Shown: piece after piece, positions 1-7,136 of the stretch
How the letters are laid out: each line of letters opens with the position of its first letter
Numbering within the stretch: the stretch's first letter is position 1
Program-made: the position numbers and the translations under genes
Origin: Rickettsiales bacterium
GTDB taxonomy: Bacteria > Pseudomonadota > Alphaproteobacteria > Rs-D84 > CACZYB01
Direction of reading: 5' to 3'
Length of the DNA stretch: 9,126 nucleotides
NCBI GenBank assembly: GCA_031276335.1
Contig: JAISNH010000023.1
Location: forward strand, 1 to 9,126
The notes under the pieces: model-generated
The model's database searches: none
What the model saw: the letters and a program-made list of their open reading frames with translations, nothing else
Told to the model about the DNA's origin: nothing

Positions 1-1053
1 CCGCACCTGCTTATCGCCGGCACGACGGGCAGCGGAAAGTCGGTCGGCGTGAACGCCATGCTCCTGTCGCTCCTCTACAAGTTCGCCCCGGATGAAATCA
101 AGTTCATCCTGATCGACCCGAAGATGCTGGAGTTCAGCATATACAACGGCATCCCCCACCTGCTTATCCCCGTCGTGACCGATCCGGCCAAGGCGGTGGC
201 CGCGCTCAAGTGGGCGGTCAGGGAGATGGAGGAGCGCAACAAGAACATGTCCGCCTTAGGCGCCAAAAACATCGAAAGCTACAACGCGAAGGCCGCGAAC
301 ATGGCGGGCAAGTTCATCACGCGCGAGGCGCAGACCGGCTTCAATCCCGCGACCGGCGAGCCCGTGTTCGAGGAGCGCAGGATAGAAATAAAGCCTATGC
401 CCTACATCGTCGTCGTAGTGGACGAGATGGCCGACCTGATGCTGGTCGCCGGCAAGGAGGTGGAGGCCGCGATAGCCCGTCTGGCCGCTATGGCGCGCGC
501 GGCGGGCATACACCTTATCCTTTCGACGCAGCGTCCCTCCGTCGACGTCATCACCGGCACGATAAAGTCCAACTTCCCGAACCGCATAGCCTACCGCGTC
601 GCCTCGAAAATCGACAGCCGCACCATAATCAACGAGCAGGGGGCGGAGCTTATGCTGGGAAAGGGCGACATGCTGTACATGGCGATGGGCGGCAACCTCA
701 TCCGCATACACGGCGCGTATGTCACCGAGGAGGAGGTGGAACGGGTCGCCGCGCACCTGAAGTCGGAGGCCAAGCCCAACTATGTGAAGGCCGTCACGGC
801 CGAAAAGCCCTCCGGCGATTCCCCCCTGAGCCTTTTGGACAAGATGTCGGCCAAAAGCGCCGAGGACGATTTGTACCGGCAGGCAGTTCAGATAATCCTG
901 TCGAGCGACCGGCCTTCGATTTCGTACCTGCAGCGGCAGCTCGGCATAGGGTACAACAAATCCGCCAACCTCATCGAGCGCATGCAGGAGGCCGGCATAC
1001 TGTCCGCGCCGGATTCGACCGGGAAGCGGACTATCCTTGCCCAGAAACACTAA
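1..1053 (+). CDS. ftsK: DNA translocase FtsK, C-terminal part (5' end outside window)
   Basis: The frame is open from base 1, so the gene starts upstream; 350 residues are visible. FtsK is a hexameric septal ATPase that pumps chromosomal DNA and activates XerCD recombination at dif. Visible, numbered from base 1: Walker A GTTGSGKS at residues 7-14; Walker B VVVVDE near 137-142; the conserved STQRPSVDVITG stretch and SKIDSRTIINEQGAELMLGKGDML, both FtsK/SpoIIIE hallmarks. A short linker leads to a winged-helix gamma domain (about 287-346) with LQRQLGIGYNKSANLIERM, the part that reads polarity sequences in known FtsKs; the family more often has GYNRAA. The segment QTGFNPATGEPVFE before Walker B resembles alphaproteobacterial FtsK as I recall it. 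The GTG at 49 is not a plausible start because it lies inside the motor just after Walker A. The N-terminal membrane domain is not in the window. It stops at TAA, followed by a 178-nt gap with hairpins. Confidence 0.96.
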   Translation, partial: PHLLIAGTTGSGKSVGVNAMLLSLLYKFAPDEIKFILIDPKMLEFSIYNGIPHLLIPVVTDPAKAVAALKWAVREMEERNKNMSALGAKNIESYNAKAANMAGKFITREAQTGFNPATGEPVFEERRIEIKPMPYIVVVVDEMADLMLVAGKEVEAAIARLAAMARAAGIHLILSTQRPSVDVITGTIKSNFPNRIAYRVASKIDSRTIINEQGAELMLGKGDMLYMAMGGNLIRIHGAYVTEEEVERVAAHLKSEAKPNYVKAVTAEKPSGDSPLSLLDKMSAKSAEDDLYRQAVQIILSSDRPSISYLQRQLGIGYNKSANLIERMQEAGILSAPDSTGKRTILAQKH

Positions 1054-1100
1054 GCCCGGCTTCCGGAGTTTCCGAGGTGCTGCTTCGGTTCCGGAAATCA

Positions 1101-1118
1101 TCCCGGCCTTCGCCGGGA
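1101..1118 (+). other. GC-rich hairpin downstream of ftsK
   Basis: Perfect 7-bp inverted repeat TCCCGGC / GCCGGGA around a CTTC loop, 48 nt after the ftsK stop. No T-run follows directly, so it is not a classical intrinsic terminator. It may act in RNA 3'-end stability or Rho-assisted ending. A second, imperfect inverted repeat (TTCCGG...CCGGAA, about 1060-1096) sits just upstream. Confidence 0.4.
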
Positions 1119-1134
1119 CAGGCCGGACGCGCAT

Positions 1135-1158
1135 GCGGCTTTTCCGCGGGTCGTTTTT
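1135..1158 (+). terminator. Weak candidate terminator of ftsK
   Basis: Short 4-bp stem GCGG / CCGC (1135-1138 with 1144-1147) with a CTTTT loop, followed after 6 nt by TTTTT at 1154-1158. The stem is short for an intrinsic terminator. It is the only hairpin in the ftsK-mscS gap with a nearby T-run, so it is given as a weak candidate only. Confidence 0.25.
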
Positions 1159-1176
1159 CCGTTTTCCATAATCCTC

Positions 1177-1205
1177 TGGATTTCGCTTTAATTTTTTGCT
1201 ATAAT
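1177..1205 (+). promoter_or_regulatory. Extended -10 promoter for the mscS-led run
   Basis: Perfect -10 TATAAT at 1200-1205 with the extended-10 TG one base upstream (1197-1198). A poor -35 match TGGATT lies at 1177-1182 with a 17-bp spacer. The surrounding 1150-1205 stretch is T-rich within GC-rich DNA. Predicted transcription start is near 1211-1213, leaving a leader of about 20 nt before the ATG at 1232. This placement also decides the start codon of the next gene. Confidence 0.7.
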
Positions 1206-1231
1206 TGTATGAAAGTGAAAGGCGAGGCGCG

Positions 1232-2446
1232 ATGTTCGATTCAACCCAGGATTTGTTTTCCGAATTTTATTATTGGTGCCGGATGACCGCGTCCGGGCGC
1301 GTGTTCTCCGCCTCGGTGATACTGCTGTCGTCGTTCTTCCTGAGGGAGCTCTTGCATTTCGCAAGCGGCAGGCTGCTTAGCTTCCTCGCCGTCAAGAAAA
1401 TCACGTACGAGCAGGAGCGGCTGTTCCGCGAGACATGTCGTCCTCTCTCCTTCGTGCCGATAGTCGCGGGCGCGTACCTGGCCCTGAACGTCGCGCACGT
1501 GCCGGCGCATATGGCGGCTTACACGCGCGGTGCGCTCCGGATACTGTTCATATTCAACGCGGTATGGCTTTTGTATTCGTCCGTGGATCCGGCTATCTTG
1601 ATGCTGAAGCGGCAGGACGGGCGTTCGAACGCGGTCGTCCTGTCCTGGGTTTCCCGCATCGCGAAATTCATGATCGCGCTTACCGGATGCCTGCTGTGCC
1701 TGCAGCGGATGGATGTGCATCTTGGCACGCTGATCGCCTCCGTCGGCGTGGTGGGGCTGCCGTTCGCCCTAGGCGCGCAGGACATGTTCAAGAACATAGT
1801 CTCCGGCATGGCCATAATATCGGAGAAGCGGTTCGGCATAGGCGATTTCATCCGCACCGAGAACGGCGGATATCCGATAGAGGGCATAGTCGAGGACATA
1901 GGCTTCCGCTCCACCCTTATCCGCAAATTCGACAAGGCCCCGCTGTACGTGCCCAACAACACGCTGGCCGACGCGGCGGTGATGAACTTTTCCTCCCGGC
2001 TTTACCGGCGCATAGACTGGAACATACAGCTGGAATACCGGACGAGCGCGGCGCAGCTCCGGTACATACGGCAGGAAATCGAGGACTACATGACCGCATC
2101 CCCGGATTTCGTGAACCCGCCGGAGGCGACGCTGCAGGTCAGGCTGAACCAGTTCGGGCAATCGTCCATCGACATCGCGATGATATGCTTCACCAACACG
2201 AACGTGTTCACCGAATTCATGGAGATAAAGGAGCGGCTGCTCCTGAAGGTGAAGGAAGTGGTGGAGGAAAGCGGAGCGGCGTTCGCGCTTCCGGCCTCCT
2301 CGCTGTACGTCGAAAAAATCGACAGGAAGCCGTCCGTGCGCGAGCTTTCCCCAAAGCTCGGGAAAAAGCTTAGGCCGGAGTCCGGCAAGGACGGGCAGGA
2401 GAAGCTCAACGCGGAGCTGGCCTTCGCCAGCAAGGAAAGCATTTGA
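1232..2446 (+). CDS. MscS-family mechanosensitive ion channel
   Basis: 404 aa inner-membrane channel predicted to open under membrane tension and release solutes during osmotic downshock. Several hydrophobic segments precede the pore (about residues 22-42, 71-90, 100-122, 143-158). The pore helix with the MscS glycine/alanine pattern follows (IASVGVVGLPFALGAQDMFKNIVSGM, about 168-193). The beta domain is recognisable by the segment GIVEDIGFRSTLIR and by YVPNNTLADAAVMNFS (about 218-254). A mixed alpha/beta domain and a charged Lys/Glu-rich tail follow. ATG at 1232 is chosen because a TTG at 1205 overlaps the -10 box; GAGG at 1224-1227 gives a modest ribosome site. It ends 18 nt before the DUF374 gene, suggesting cotranscription. 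Isoleucine is coded by AUA about 16 times, AUC 11, AUU 1 (hand count). The subfamily (YbdG- or YnaI-like) cannot be settled here. Confidence 0.9.
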   Translation: MFDSTQDLFSEFYYWCRMTASGRVFSASVILLSSFFLRELLHFASGRLLSFLAVKKITYEQERLFRETCRPLSFVPIVAGAYLALNVAHVPAHMAAYTRGALRILFIFNAVWLLYSSVDPAILMLKRQDGRSNAVVLSWVSRIAKFMIALTGCLLCLQRMDVHLGTLIASVGVVGLPFALGAQDMFKNIVSGMAIISEKRFGIGDFIRTENGGYPIEGIVEDIGFRSTLIRKFDKAPLYVPNNTLADAAVMNFSSRLYRRIDWNIQLEYRTSAAQLRYIRQEIEDYMTASPDFVNPPEATLQVRLNQFGQSSIDIAMICFTNTNVFTEFMEIKERLLLKVKEVVEESGAAFALPASSLYVEKIDRKPSVRELSPKLGKKLRPESGKDGQEKLNAELAFASKESI

Positions 2447-2464
2447 CGGGTGGGGCGGGTTTGA

Positions 2465-3184
2465 ATGGCGCATGTTAAAAAAATCGTTAAAAGCATCCTC
2501 AGGACGCCGGCCGCAATCTGGATCGCCTCGGCCGTCGGCGTGGCGCTCGTGCGGCTGGTGCAGGCACTGTCGCCGACGGAGTACAGGAATATCGGGCGGC
2601 TTCAGCAATACGTAGGGCGCGGCAAGCCGGTGATAATAGTGTTCTGGCATTCGCGCGGGCTTTTCATGATGAAGATATGGCGGCAGAAAATCGGCATCCG
2701 GCGCCATCCGATATGCGGGGTTTTTTCGACCCACCGCGACGGACGGGTGATGGGCAACATATACCGCTGGCTGGGCGTCAGGAACGTCATGTCGGCCAAA
2801 CGGTCGGCCGCAAGCGCCAAGGAGGTCGCCTTCAAGCTGGTCAAGGCGCTCAAGTCCGGGGTGTCGGTCGGCATTACCCCCGACGGGCCGCTGGGGCCGG
2901 CGAAAACTTTCGTCACCGACAGCGTGTTCCTGTTCTCGAAAATGACGGGCGCGCCGATAGTGCCGCTCTACATATCGGCCAGCCGCGCCAAATTCCTCAG
3001 GACCTGGGACAGGTACATGCTGATACGGCCGTTTTCGCGCTCGGTCATCGAGGCGGGGGATTTCGTGTTCGTGCCGGAGCGTGCGGACCGCGCGGAAATC
3101 GCGCGCATACGCGGCGAGCTGACCCGCGTCATGACGGCCGAAAGCGACAGGCTGGACCGCGAAATGGGCGCGCGGCCGGAATGA
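2465..3184 (+). CDS. DUF374 lysophospholipid acyltransferase-like protein
   Basis: 239 aa, matching the DUF374 family (Pfam PF04028), related to glycerolipid/lipid A acyltransferases and often found in lipid A or LPS loci. A hydrophobic N-terminal anchor lies at about residues 14-35. The motifs occur in family order: FWHSRGLFM (60-68, His62 in the likely HX4-type active-site region), FSTHRDG (87-93), ITPDGPLGP (137-145), GAPIVPLYISASR (162-174), and TWDRYMLIRPFSR (180-192). The family's usual RGSS motif is replaced here by a KRSAASAK stretch (112-119). Start ATG 2465 lies 18 nt after mscS and has only a G-rich, atypical ribosome site (2449-2459). It precedes waaA, a pairing known in Alphaproteobacteria, so a role in outer-membrane lipid assembly is likely. 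The exact acyl acceptor is unknown. Confidence 0.85.
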   Translation: MAHVKKIVKSILRTPAAIWIASAVGVALVRLVQALSPTEYRNIGRLQQYVGRGKPVIIVFWHSRGLFMMKIWRQKIGIRRHPICGVFSTHRDGRVMGNIYRWLGVRNVMSAKRSAASAKEVAFKLVKALKSGVSVGITPDGPLGPAKTFVTDSVFLFSKMTGAPIVPLYISASRAKFLRTWDRYMLIRPFSRSVIEAGDFVFVPERADRAEIARIRGELTRVMTAESDRLDREMGARPE

Positions 3185-3195
3185 CTTCGGCGCCC

Positions 3196-3218
3196 CGGGT
3201 TTCCCGCTTGCATTTTTT
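3196..3218 (+). terminator. Weak hairpin plus T-run after DUF374 gene
   Basis: CGGG-TTT-CCCG (3196-3206) followed six bases later by T6 at 3213-3218. The 4-bp stem is marginal and the T-run is not adjacent, so at best this would attenuate readthrough into waaA. Confidence 0.25.
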
Positions 3219-3239
3219 CCGCGGCGGCTGTACCATAAT
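3208..3239 (+). promoter_or_regulatory. Possible internal promoter for waaA
   Basis: CATAAT at 3234-3239 matches five of six -10 bases and sits 25 nt before the waaA ATG. Upstream, CTTGCAT (3207-3213) resembles a -35 only in its TTG, and the 20-bp spacer is too long. It lies in the largest gap (80 nt) of the otherwise compact rightward run, the natural place for an internal start. Confidence 0.35.
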
Positions 3240-3264
3240 CGTTGTCCAACGCTAGAGGTGCGCA

Positions 3265-4545
3265 ATGAAATTGTTTCTGTACAGGCTGTTCGCGTTCTTG
3301 TCGAAGCCGTTCGTCCGGCTCGTGCTGTTCCGGCGGCGCCTGAAGGGACTGGAAAGCCCGGATAAATCCCGCCGGCAGGAGCGCTTCGGCCATGCCACCG
3401 CCGCGCGGCCGAAGGGGCGGGTGTTCTGGTTCAACGCGGCCTCGGTCGGCGAATCGAACTCGATCGTCCCGGTCATCGACCGGATACTTGAAAAATATCC
3501 CGACGTCACCGCCCTTGTGACCACGACCACCGTGACGGGCGCGGAAAGTATTTCGACAAAGCTCGCGGGAAAGCGCGGGATACACCAATTTTTGCCCGTC
3601 GACCGGCGCGCGTACGTCGACCGCTTCCTCGGATACTGGAAGCCCGCCCTGGGCTTTTTCGTGGACAGCGACTTCTGGCCCAACCTGATGCTGTCGGCGA
3701 AATCCCTCGGCGTGCCGCTTGTGCTTTTGAACGGGCGCGTGTCGGACAGGTCGTTCAACCGCTGGATGCTGCATTCCCCGATGATAAGGAAGCTGATGTC
3801 TGCGTTCATATACGTTTTCGGAAAGTCGGACGACGACAGGAGGAAGCTTTTGGCCATGGGCGCCCCTGTCGCGGTGTCGGTCGGCAACCTGAAGTACGGC
3901 GTGCCGGCGCTTTCGTGCGATCCCGGCGAGCTTGCGAAAATGCAGGCGAGCGTCGGCGGGCGGAGGACCTGGGTCGCATCCAGCACGCACGAGGGGGAGG
4001 AAGTGCTCGTCGCCTCGTCGCACCGGGCGGTGATGCGGTCGTTTCCGGACGCGCTTCTCGTCGCCGCGCCGCGCCATCCCGCCCGCGGGACGCAGTTAAA
4101 GGCGCTGTTCGAGGCGGAGGGGTTCAAGACCGCCCTGCGTTCCGCCGGCGATAAAATAGACGCGGACACGAACGTGTACGTCGCGGACACCATGGGCGAA
4201 TTGGGGCTCTTTTACACGCTTTCGGACATCGCGTTCGTCGGCGGCTCGCTGCTCGATACCCTTTCCGGGCACAACCCCATGGAGCCGGCGCGCCTGAAAT
4301 GCGCCGTGCTGTCGGGCAAGAACGTTTCAAGCTTCCTCGAAACCTACGACATCCTCGTCCGCGAGGAGGCGGTCGTCATGGCCGAGGACGAGGTGGATCT
4401 GGGCGTCCACGTAGTCGAGCTTTTGAACGACGCGGAGCTTCTCGCCCGGTACTCGGGCAAGGCCTACGAGGTGGCGGAGCGCGAGGCGGCGGTCTTGGAC
4501 CGAACCATGGACAAGCTGCAATCAATCCTCGATTCCGTAAAGTAA
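3265..4545 (+). CDS. waaA: 3-deoxy-D-manno-octulosonic acid transferase (Kdo transferase)
   Basis: 426 aa, full length for a GT30 enzyme, which transfers Kdo from CMP-Kdo onto lipid IVA at the cytoplasmic face of the inner membrane, the first step of LPS inner core. N-terminal hydrophobic anchor, residues 1-23. Motifs: NAASVGES (57-64, Glu63 is the expected general base), DSDFWPN (134-140), LNGRVSDRSFNRW (155-167), GNLKYG (207-212), STHEGEE (240-246), APRHPARG (268-275), GGSL then GHNPMEPA (326-342). DSDFWPN deviates from the usual E-S/T-E/D-x-WPN: its first acidic residue is Asp134 rather than Glu. Start ATG 3265 has AGAGG at 3254-3258. Its TAA overlaps the next ATG by one base. lpxK, a frequent neighbour in alphaproteobacterial lipid A loci, is absent. 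One copy cannot tell mono- from bifunctional Kdo addition. Confidence 0.95.
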   Translation: MKLFLYRLFAFLSKPFVRLVLFRRRLKGLESPDKSRRQERFGHATAARPKGRVFWFNAASVGESNSIVPVIDRILEKYPDVTALVTTTTVTGAESISTKLAGKRGIHQFLPVDRRAYVDRFLGYWKPALGFFVDSDFWPNLMLSAKSLGVPLVLLNGRVSDRSFNRWMLHSPMIRKLMSAFIYVFGKSDDDRRKLLAMGAPVAVSVGNLKYGVPALSCDPGELAKMQASVGGRRTWVASSTHEGEEVLVASSHRAVMRSFPDALLVAAPRHPARGTQLKALFEAEGFKTALRSAGDKIDADTNVYVADTMGELGLFYTLSDIAFVGGSLLDTLSGHNPMEPARLKCAVLSGKNVSSFLETYDILVREEAVVMAEDEVDLGVHVVELLNDAELLARYSGKAYEVAEREAAVLDRTMDKLQSILDSVK

Positions 4546-5231
4546 TGGCGAAAGTTTTCTGCACGGTTACGAATTCCTTCATCGGCCGCCTCTCCGCGGG
4601 CGTATTGTCGGCGGTCGAGAAGCACATCATAGATTCCGGCCTGGGATCGGACAAGGACAGCTTCGAGGTTATAAAGGAACGCCTGGTCAATCCGCCAGTC
4701 ATGACCGCGGACGAATTCGCCTTCGAGGCGATATACGTCATCCTTGCCGGCGGATTCCGGCAGGCGGTGGCCAAGCGGAAGTTCCACGAGATCGCCGGCT
4801 ATATCGAATCGGGCGGCGAGGTTACGCCCGAAAACCTCCTGAAAATATTCGGCAATCTGAACAAGGTGCGGGCGATCGCGAAGATATGGAACGGGCGCCA
4901 CGCGTACCGCGACCGCTTCTACGCCATACCGGACGACGGGCTGAAAATCGAATACCTGGGGCGGCTGCCGCATATCGGCGAGATTACGAAAAGCCACCTT
5001 GCCCGCAACCTCGGGATCACGAACGTCAAATACGACGTGTGGATACAGCGCCTGGGCATCGCGCTTTGCGGAGGCTCGGGCATGAGCGAGGGTTTTCCGC
5101 TGAGGCCGGAGGTGCGGGATGCGTGCGACCGAATGTTTTCGGCGCTGGAGCGCGAAACCGGACTCAACCGCGGCTATCTGGACGTAATCCTTTGGAAGGC
5201 GTGCCAGACAGGCATGTTCAAATTCGAATAG
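4545..5231 (+). CDS. Putative HhH-GPD-type DNA glycosylase
   Basis: 228 aa, all-helical in appearance, no signal peptide or membrane segment. The diagnostic part is a helix-hairpin-helix LPHIGEITKSHLARNLG (141-157) followed at the spacing of the endonuclease III/AlkA superfamily by KYDVWIQRL (162-170), where Asp164 matches the catalytic Asp. The position of the EndoIII catalytic Lys (LPGVGRK) holds Ile147, so a monofunctional base-excision glycosylase rather than a lyase is suggested. The ending GYLDVILWKACQTG (210-223) also fits HhH-GPD relatives. I see no Cys4 iron-sulphur motif at the C-terminus. Role inferred: removal of damaged bases. The start is ATG 4545, overlapping the waaA stop by one base (TAATG); an upstream start inside waaA is unlikely. 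Substrate unknown; the family assignment is by motif only. Confidence 0.6.
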   Translation: MAKVFCTVTNSFIGRLSAGVLSAVEKHIIDSGLGSDKDSFEVIKERLVNPPVMTADEFAFEAIYVILAGGFRQAVAKRKFHEIAGYIESGGEVTPENLLKIFGNLNKVRAIAKIWNGRHAYRDRFYAIPDDGLKIEYLGRLPHIGEITKSHLARNLGITNVKYDVWIQRLGIALCGGSGMSEGFPLRPEVRDACDRMFSALERETGLNRGYLDVILWKACQTGMFKFE

Positions 5232-5266
5232 ACTTTTTCCTTTCATCGTTGTACCCTTGAGTCGCT

Positions 5267-6259
5267 ATGAAATTTCTCGACCAGGCGAAAATATATCTGA
5301 AGGCGGGCGACGGCGGGGCAGGGTGCCTTTCGTGGCGACGCGAAAAGTTCATCGAATACGGCGGGCCGAACGGAGGGGACGGCGGCGACGGCGGCGATAT
5401 AATCTTCACTGCCGTCCGCAACCTGAACACCCTTATCGACTTCCGGTACCAGCAGCATTTCAAGGCCGAGAACGGCCGTCCCGGCGAAGGTTCGGAGCGC
5501 CACGGCAGGAACGGCAGGAACCTTATAGTGAAGGTGCCGGTCGGAACCGAAATCCTGGCGGAGGACAAGGAAACCGTTATCGCCGACATGACGCGGGAGG
5601 GGCAGGAGGTGCTGGCGGCGGCCGGCGGGCGCGGCGGGTTCGGCAACGCGCACTATAAATCCTCGACGAACCAGGCCCCCGAGCGCGCCGACCCGGGACG
5701 GCCGGGCGACGAGCTTGCCGTATGGCTGCGGCTGAAGCTTATCGCCGACATCGGCCTTATCGGGTTTCCGAACGCGGGCAAGTCGACGCTTCTGTCCGTG
5801 CTGACCGCGGCGCGGCCGAAAATCGCGGGCTATCCGTTCACGACGCTGTTTCCGAACCTGGGCGTGCTGTACCTGTACGACCGGGAGTATGTAGTTGCGG
5901 ACGTGCCGGGGCTTATCGAGGGGGCATCCGAGGGCGTGGGGCTCGGTCACCGTTTCCTTGGACATGTGGAGCGCACGCGCGTGCTGCTGCATCTTGTCGA
6001 CGGGACGGCGGAGGATGTCGCCGGCGCGTACAGGACGATACGGCGGGAGCTGAAGAATTACGGCAAAGTGCTGGAGAAAAAGCCGGAGATAATCGTATTA
6101 AACAAAATCGACTCGTTTGGCGAGGATGAAATAAAGGCGAAGGTCGCCGCGCTAAAAAGGGCGTCCCGCAAGACGGTCGTCGCGATTTCCGCGGTTTCCG
6201 GCGCCGGCCTGGACGATCTGAAAAAAACCTTATTAGGAGAAATGGACAATGGCGCCTAA
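5267..6259 (+). CDS. obgE: GTPase ObgE/CgtA
   Basis: 330 aa, the usual size for an Obg without a C-terminal extension. Obg GTPases act in late 50S ribosome assembly and link to stringent and growth control. The glycine-rich Obg fold is at residues 1-158 ([38 protein letters not shown]). The G domain shows G1 GFPNAGKST (166-174), switch [14 protein letters not shown] (187-199), G3 DVPGLIEGA (212-220), G4 NKID (279-282) and G5 SAVSG (308-312). All key residues are present, so it should be active. Start ATG 5267 is 35 nt after the glycosylase-like gene with only a weak ribosome site (TTGAG). Its 3' end overlaps the next gene by 11 nt and carries that gene's ribosome site. rplU-rpmA, common obgE partners, are not adjacent here. 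Confidence 0.97.
   Translation: MKFLDQAKIYLKAGDGGAGCLSWRREKFIEYGGPNGGDGGDGGDIIFTAVRNLNTLIDFRYQQHFKAENGRPGEGSERHGRNGRNLIVKVPVGTEILAEDKETVIADMTREGQEVLAAAGGRGGFGNAHYKSSTNQAPERADPGRPGDELAVWLRLKLIADIGLIGFPNAGKSTLLSVLTAARPKIAGYPFTTLFPNLGVLYLYDREYVVADVPGLIEGASEGVGLGHRFLGHVERTRVLLHLVDGTAEDVAGAYRTIRRELKNYGKVLEKKPEIIVLNKIDSFGEDEIKAKVAALKRASRKTVVAISAVSGAGLDDLKKTLLGEMDNGA
6235..6239 (+). promoter_or_regulatory. Ribosome binding site nested in obgE 3' end
   Basis: AGGAG nine bases before ATG 6249, inside the last obgE codons. It decides the start of the glycosyltransferase-like gene and implies coupled translation. The nearer ATG at 6242 is in the obgE frame and irrelevant. Confidence 0.7.
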
Positions 6260-7136
6260 GCTTTCGAAAATAATCGCCGATATCGCGGCCGCGTTCGTGC
6301 CGGGGAGAGGCCTGCGCCACCGCCTGCGCGACGCCGTCGACCGGCATAGCGCGGCCAGGGTCGTCGAATACCTGAAGGCGAGCTATGTTCCCATGCTTTC
6401 CGGCCTGCACACCGAGAAGGAAGGGGAGCGCGCGCCTCTGATATGGCAGTTCTGGGCGCAGGGGGAGGCCGCCGCGCCGCCGCTGGTCGCCGCATGCATG
6501 CGATCGGTCCGGAAATTCGCGGGCGGGCGGACGGCGAAAATCGTCGATGAAACGAACGTCGCTGATTATGCGAAGCTGCCCGATTTCATCCTCGAAAAGC
6601 GCGCGAAGGGGATTATCGACGACGGGCATTTCGCCGACCTGCTGATGACGTACCTTCTGGCCGAGCACGGCGGATATTTCATTTCCGCGACGACATTCAT
6701 GACCTCGTTCGTGCCGGCGCACGTCGGCAAGACGCGGTTTTTCCTGTTCCGCACGCCGGCCGAATCCGGGCATGCGGGGGCGGAGAGCTTCCTGGTGCAT
6801 TCGACGCCGCGGCATTGGCTGGCCGAGGCGTGGCGCCTGTGCCTTACCGAGTACTGGAGGCGCGAGAATTCAGCGCCGCATCCGAATCTCGCCGGACTGA
6901 TGATGATAGCGATGGCCGAGGGCGACAGGAAGGCCGCGGCCGAATTCAGGAAGATACCGATGCTGGCGCACGCGCGGCCGCATGCTCTGGACGCGCACTT
7001 GGGCGACAGGTATTTCGACAAGCCGTTCAAACGTATGACGGAGGTGTCGTTCGCGCACGAGCTGTCCATGGGGAGAAGTACGGAGAAGGCGCTTTCAGAC
7101 CCGGACAGCTTCGCCGCCCGAATCCTGCGGCGCTAG
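6249..7136 (+). CDS. Capsular-polysaccharide-synthesis-type glycosyltransferase relative, atypical active site
   Basis: 295 aa, cytoplasmic. It resembles the Caps_synth / GT32-like fold (Pfam PF05704 type): IWQFWAQG (65-72), [16 protein letters not shown] (75-90), [18 protein letters not shown] (106-123), and [18 protein letters not shown] (127-144). These match the family order of IWxxWxQG, then the DLLR-type helix, then GGxW[L/I]DA[D/T]. The last block reads GGYFISAT (141-148): Ser146 stands where the metal-binding Asp is expected and Phe144 replaces Trp. It may be a degenerate or non-catalytic member, or bind sugar nucleotide differently. The second half (about 160-295) has no motif I recognise. 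Overlap with obgE (11 nt) and the AGGAG site point to coupled translation. Its TAG overlaps the TAG of the opposing gene. Nearby waaA makes a cell-surface glycan role plausible but unproven. Confidence 0.7.
   Translation: MAPKLSKIIADIAAAFVPGRGLRHRLRDAVDRHSAARVVEYLKASYVPMLSGLHTEKEGERAPLIWQFWAQGEAAAPPLVAACMRSVRKFAGGRTAKIVDETNVADYAKLPDFILEKRAKGIIDDGHFADLLMTYLLAEHGGYFISATTFMTSFVPAHVGKTRFFLFRTPAESGHAGAESFLVHSTPRHWLAEAWRLCLTEYWRRENSAPHPNLAGLMMIAMAEGDRKAAAEFRKIPMLAHARPHALDAHLGDRYFDKPFKRMTEVSFAHELSMGRSTEKALSDPDSFAARILRR

Noticed and set aside
49..51. GTG at 49 as the FtsK start
   Set aside because: It falls just after Walker A inside the motor domain; the frame is open from base 1, so the gene is simply cut by the window edge.
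1205..1231. TTG at 1205 as the start of the MscS-type gene
   Set aside because: It uses the last T of the -10 box TATAAT and lies upstream of the predicted transcription start; ATG 1232 has its own GAGG.
1769..3265. 498-codon leftward open frame opposite mscS and DUF374
   Set aside because: Arg/His/Pro-rich translation without motifs, typical of the complement of GC-rich genes; both + strand genes are well supported.
4299..4544. Start of the HhH-like gene inside waaA
   Set aside because: The added residues are Arg/Gly-rich antisense-like sequence; the ATG at 4545 overlaps the waaA stop in normal coupled style.
5316..5323. KOPS-like GGGNAGGG octamers (5316-5323 and 8068-8075, both + strand)
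   Set aside because: Two octamers in 9 kb of GC-rich DNA are within chance, and the lineage's FtsK polarity sequence is unknown.
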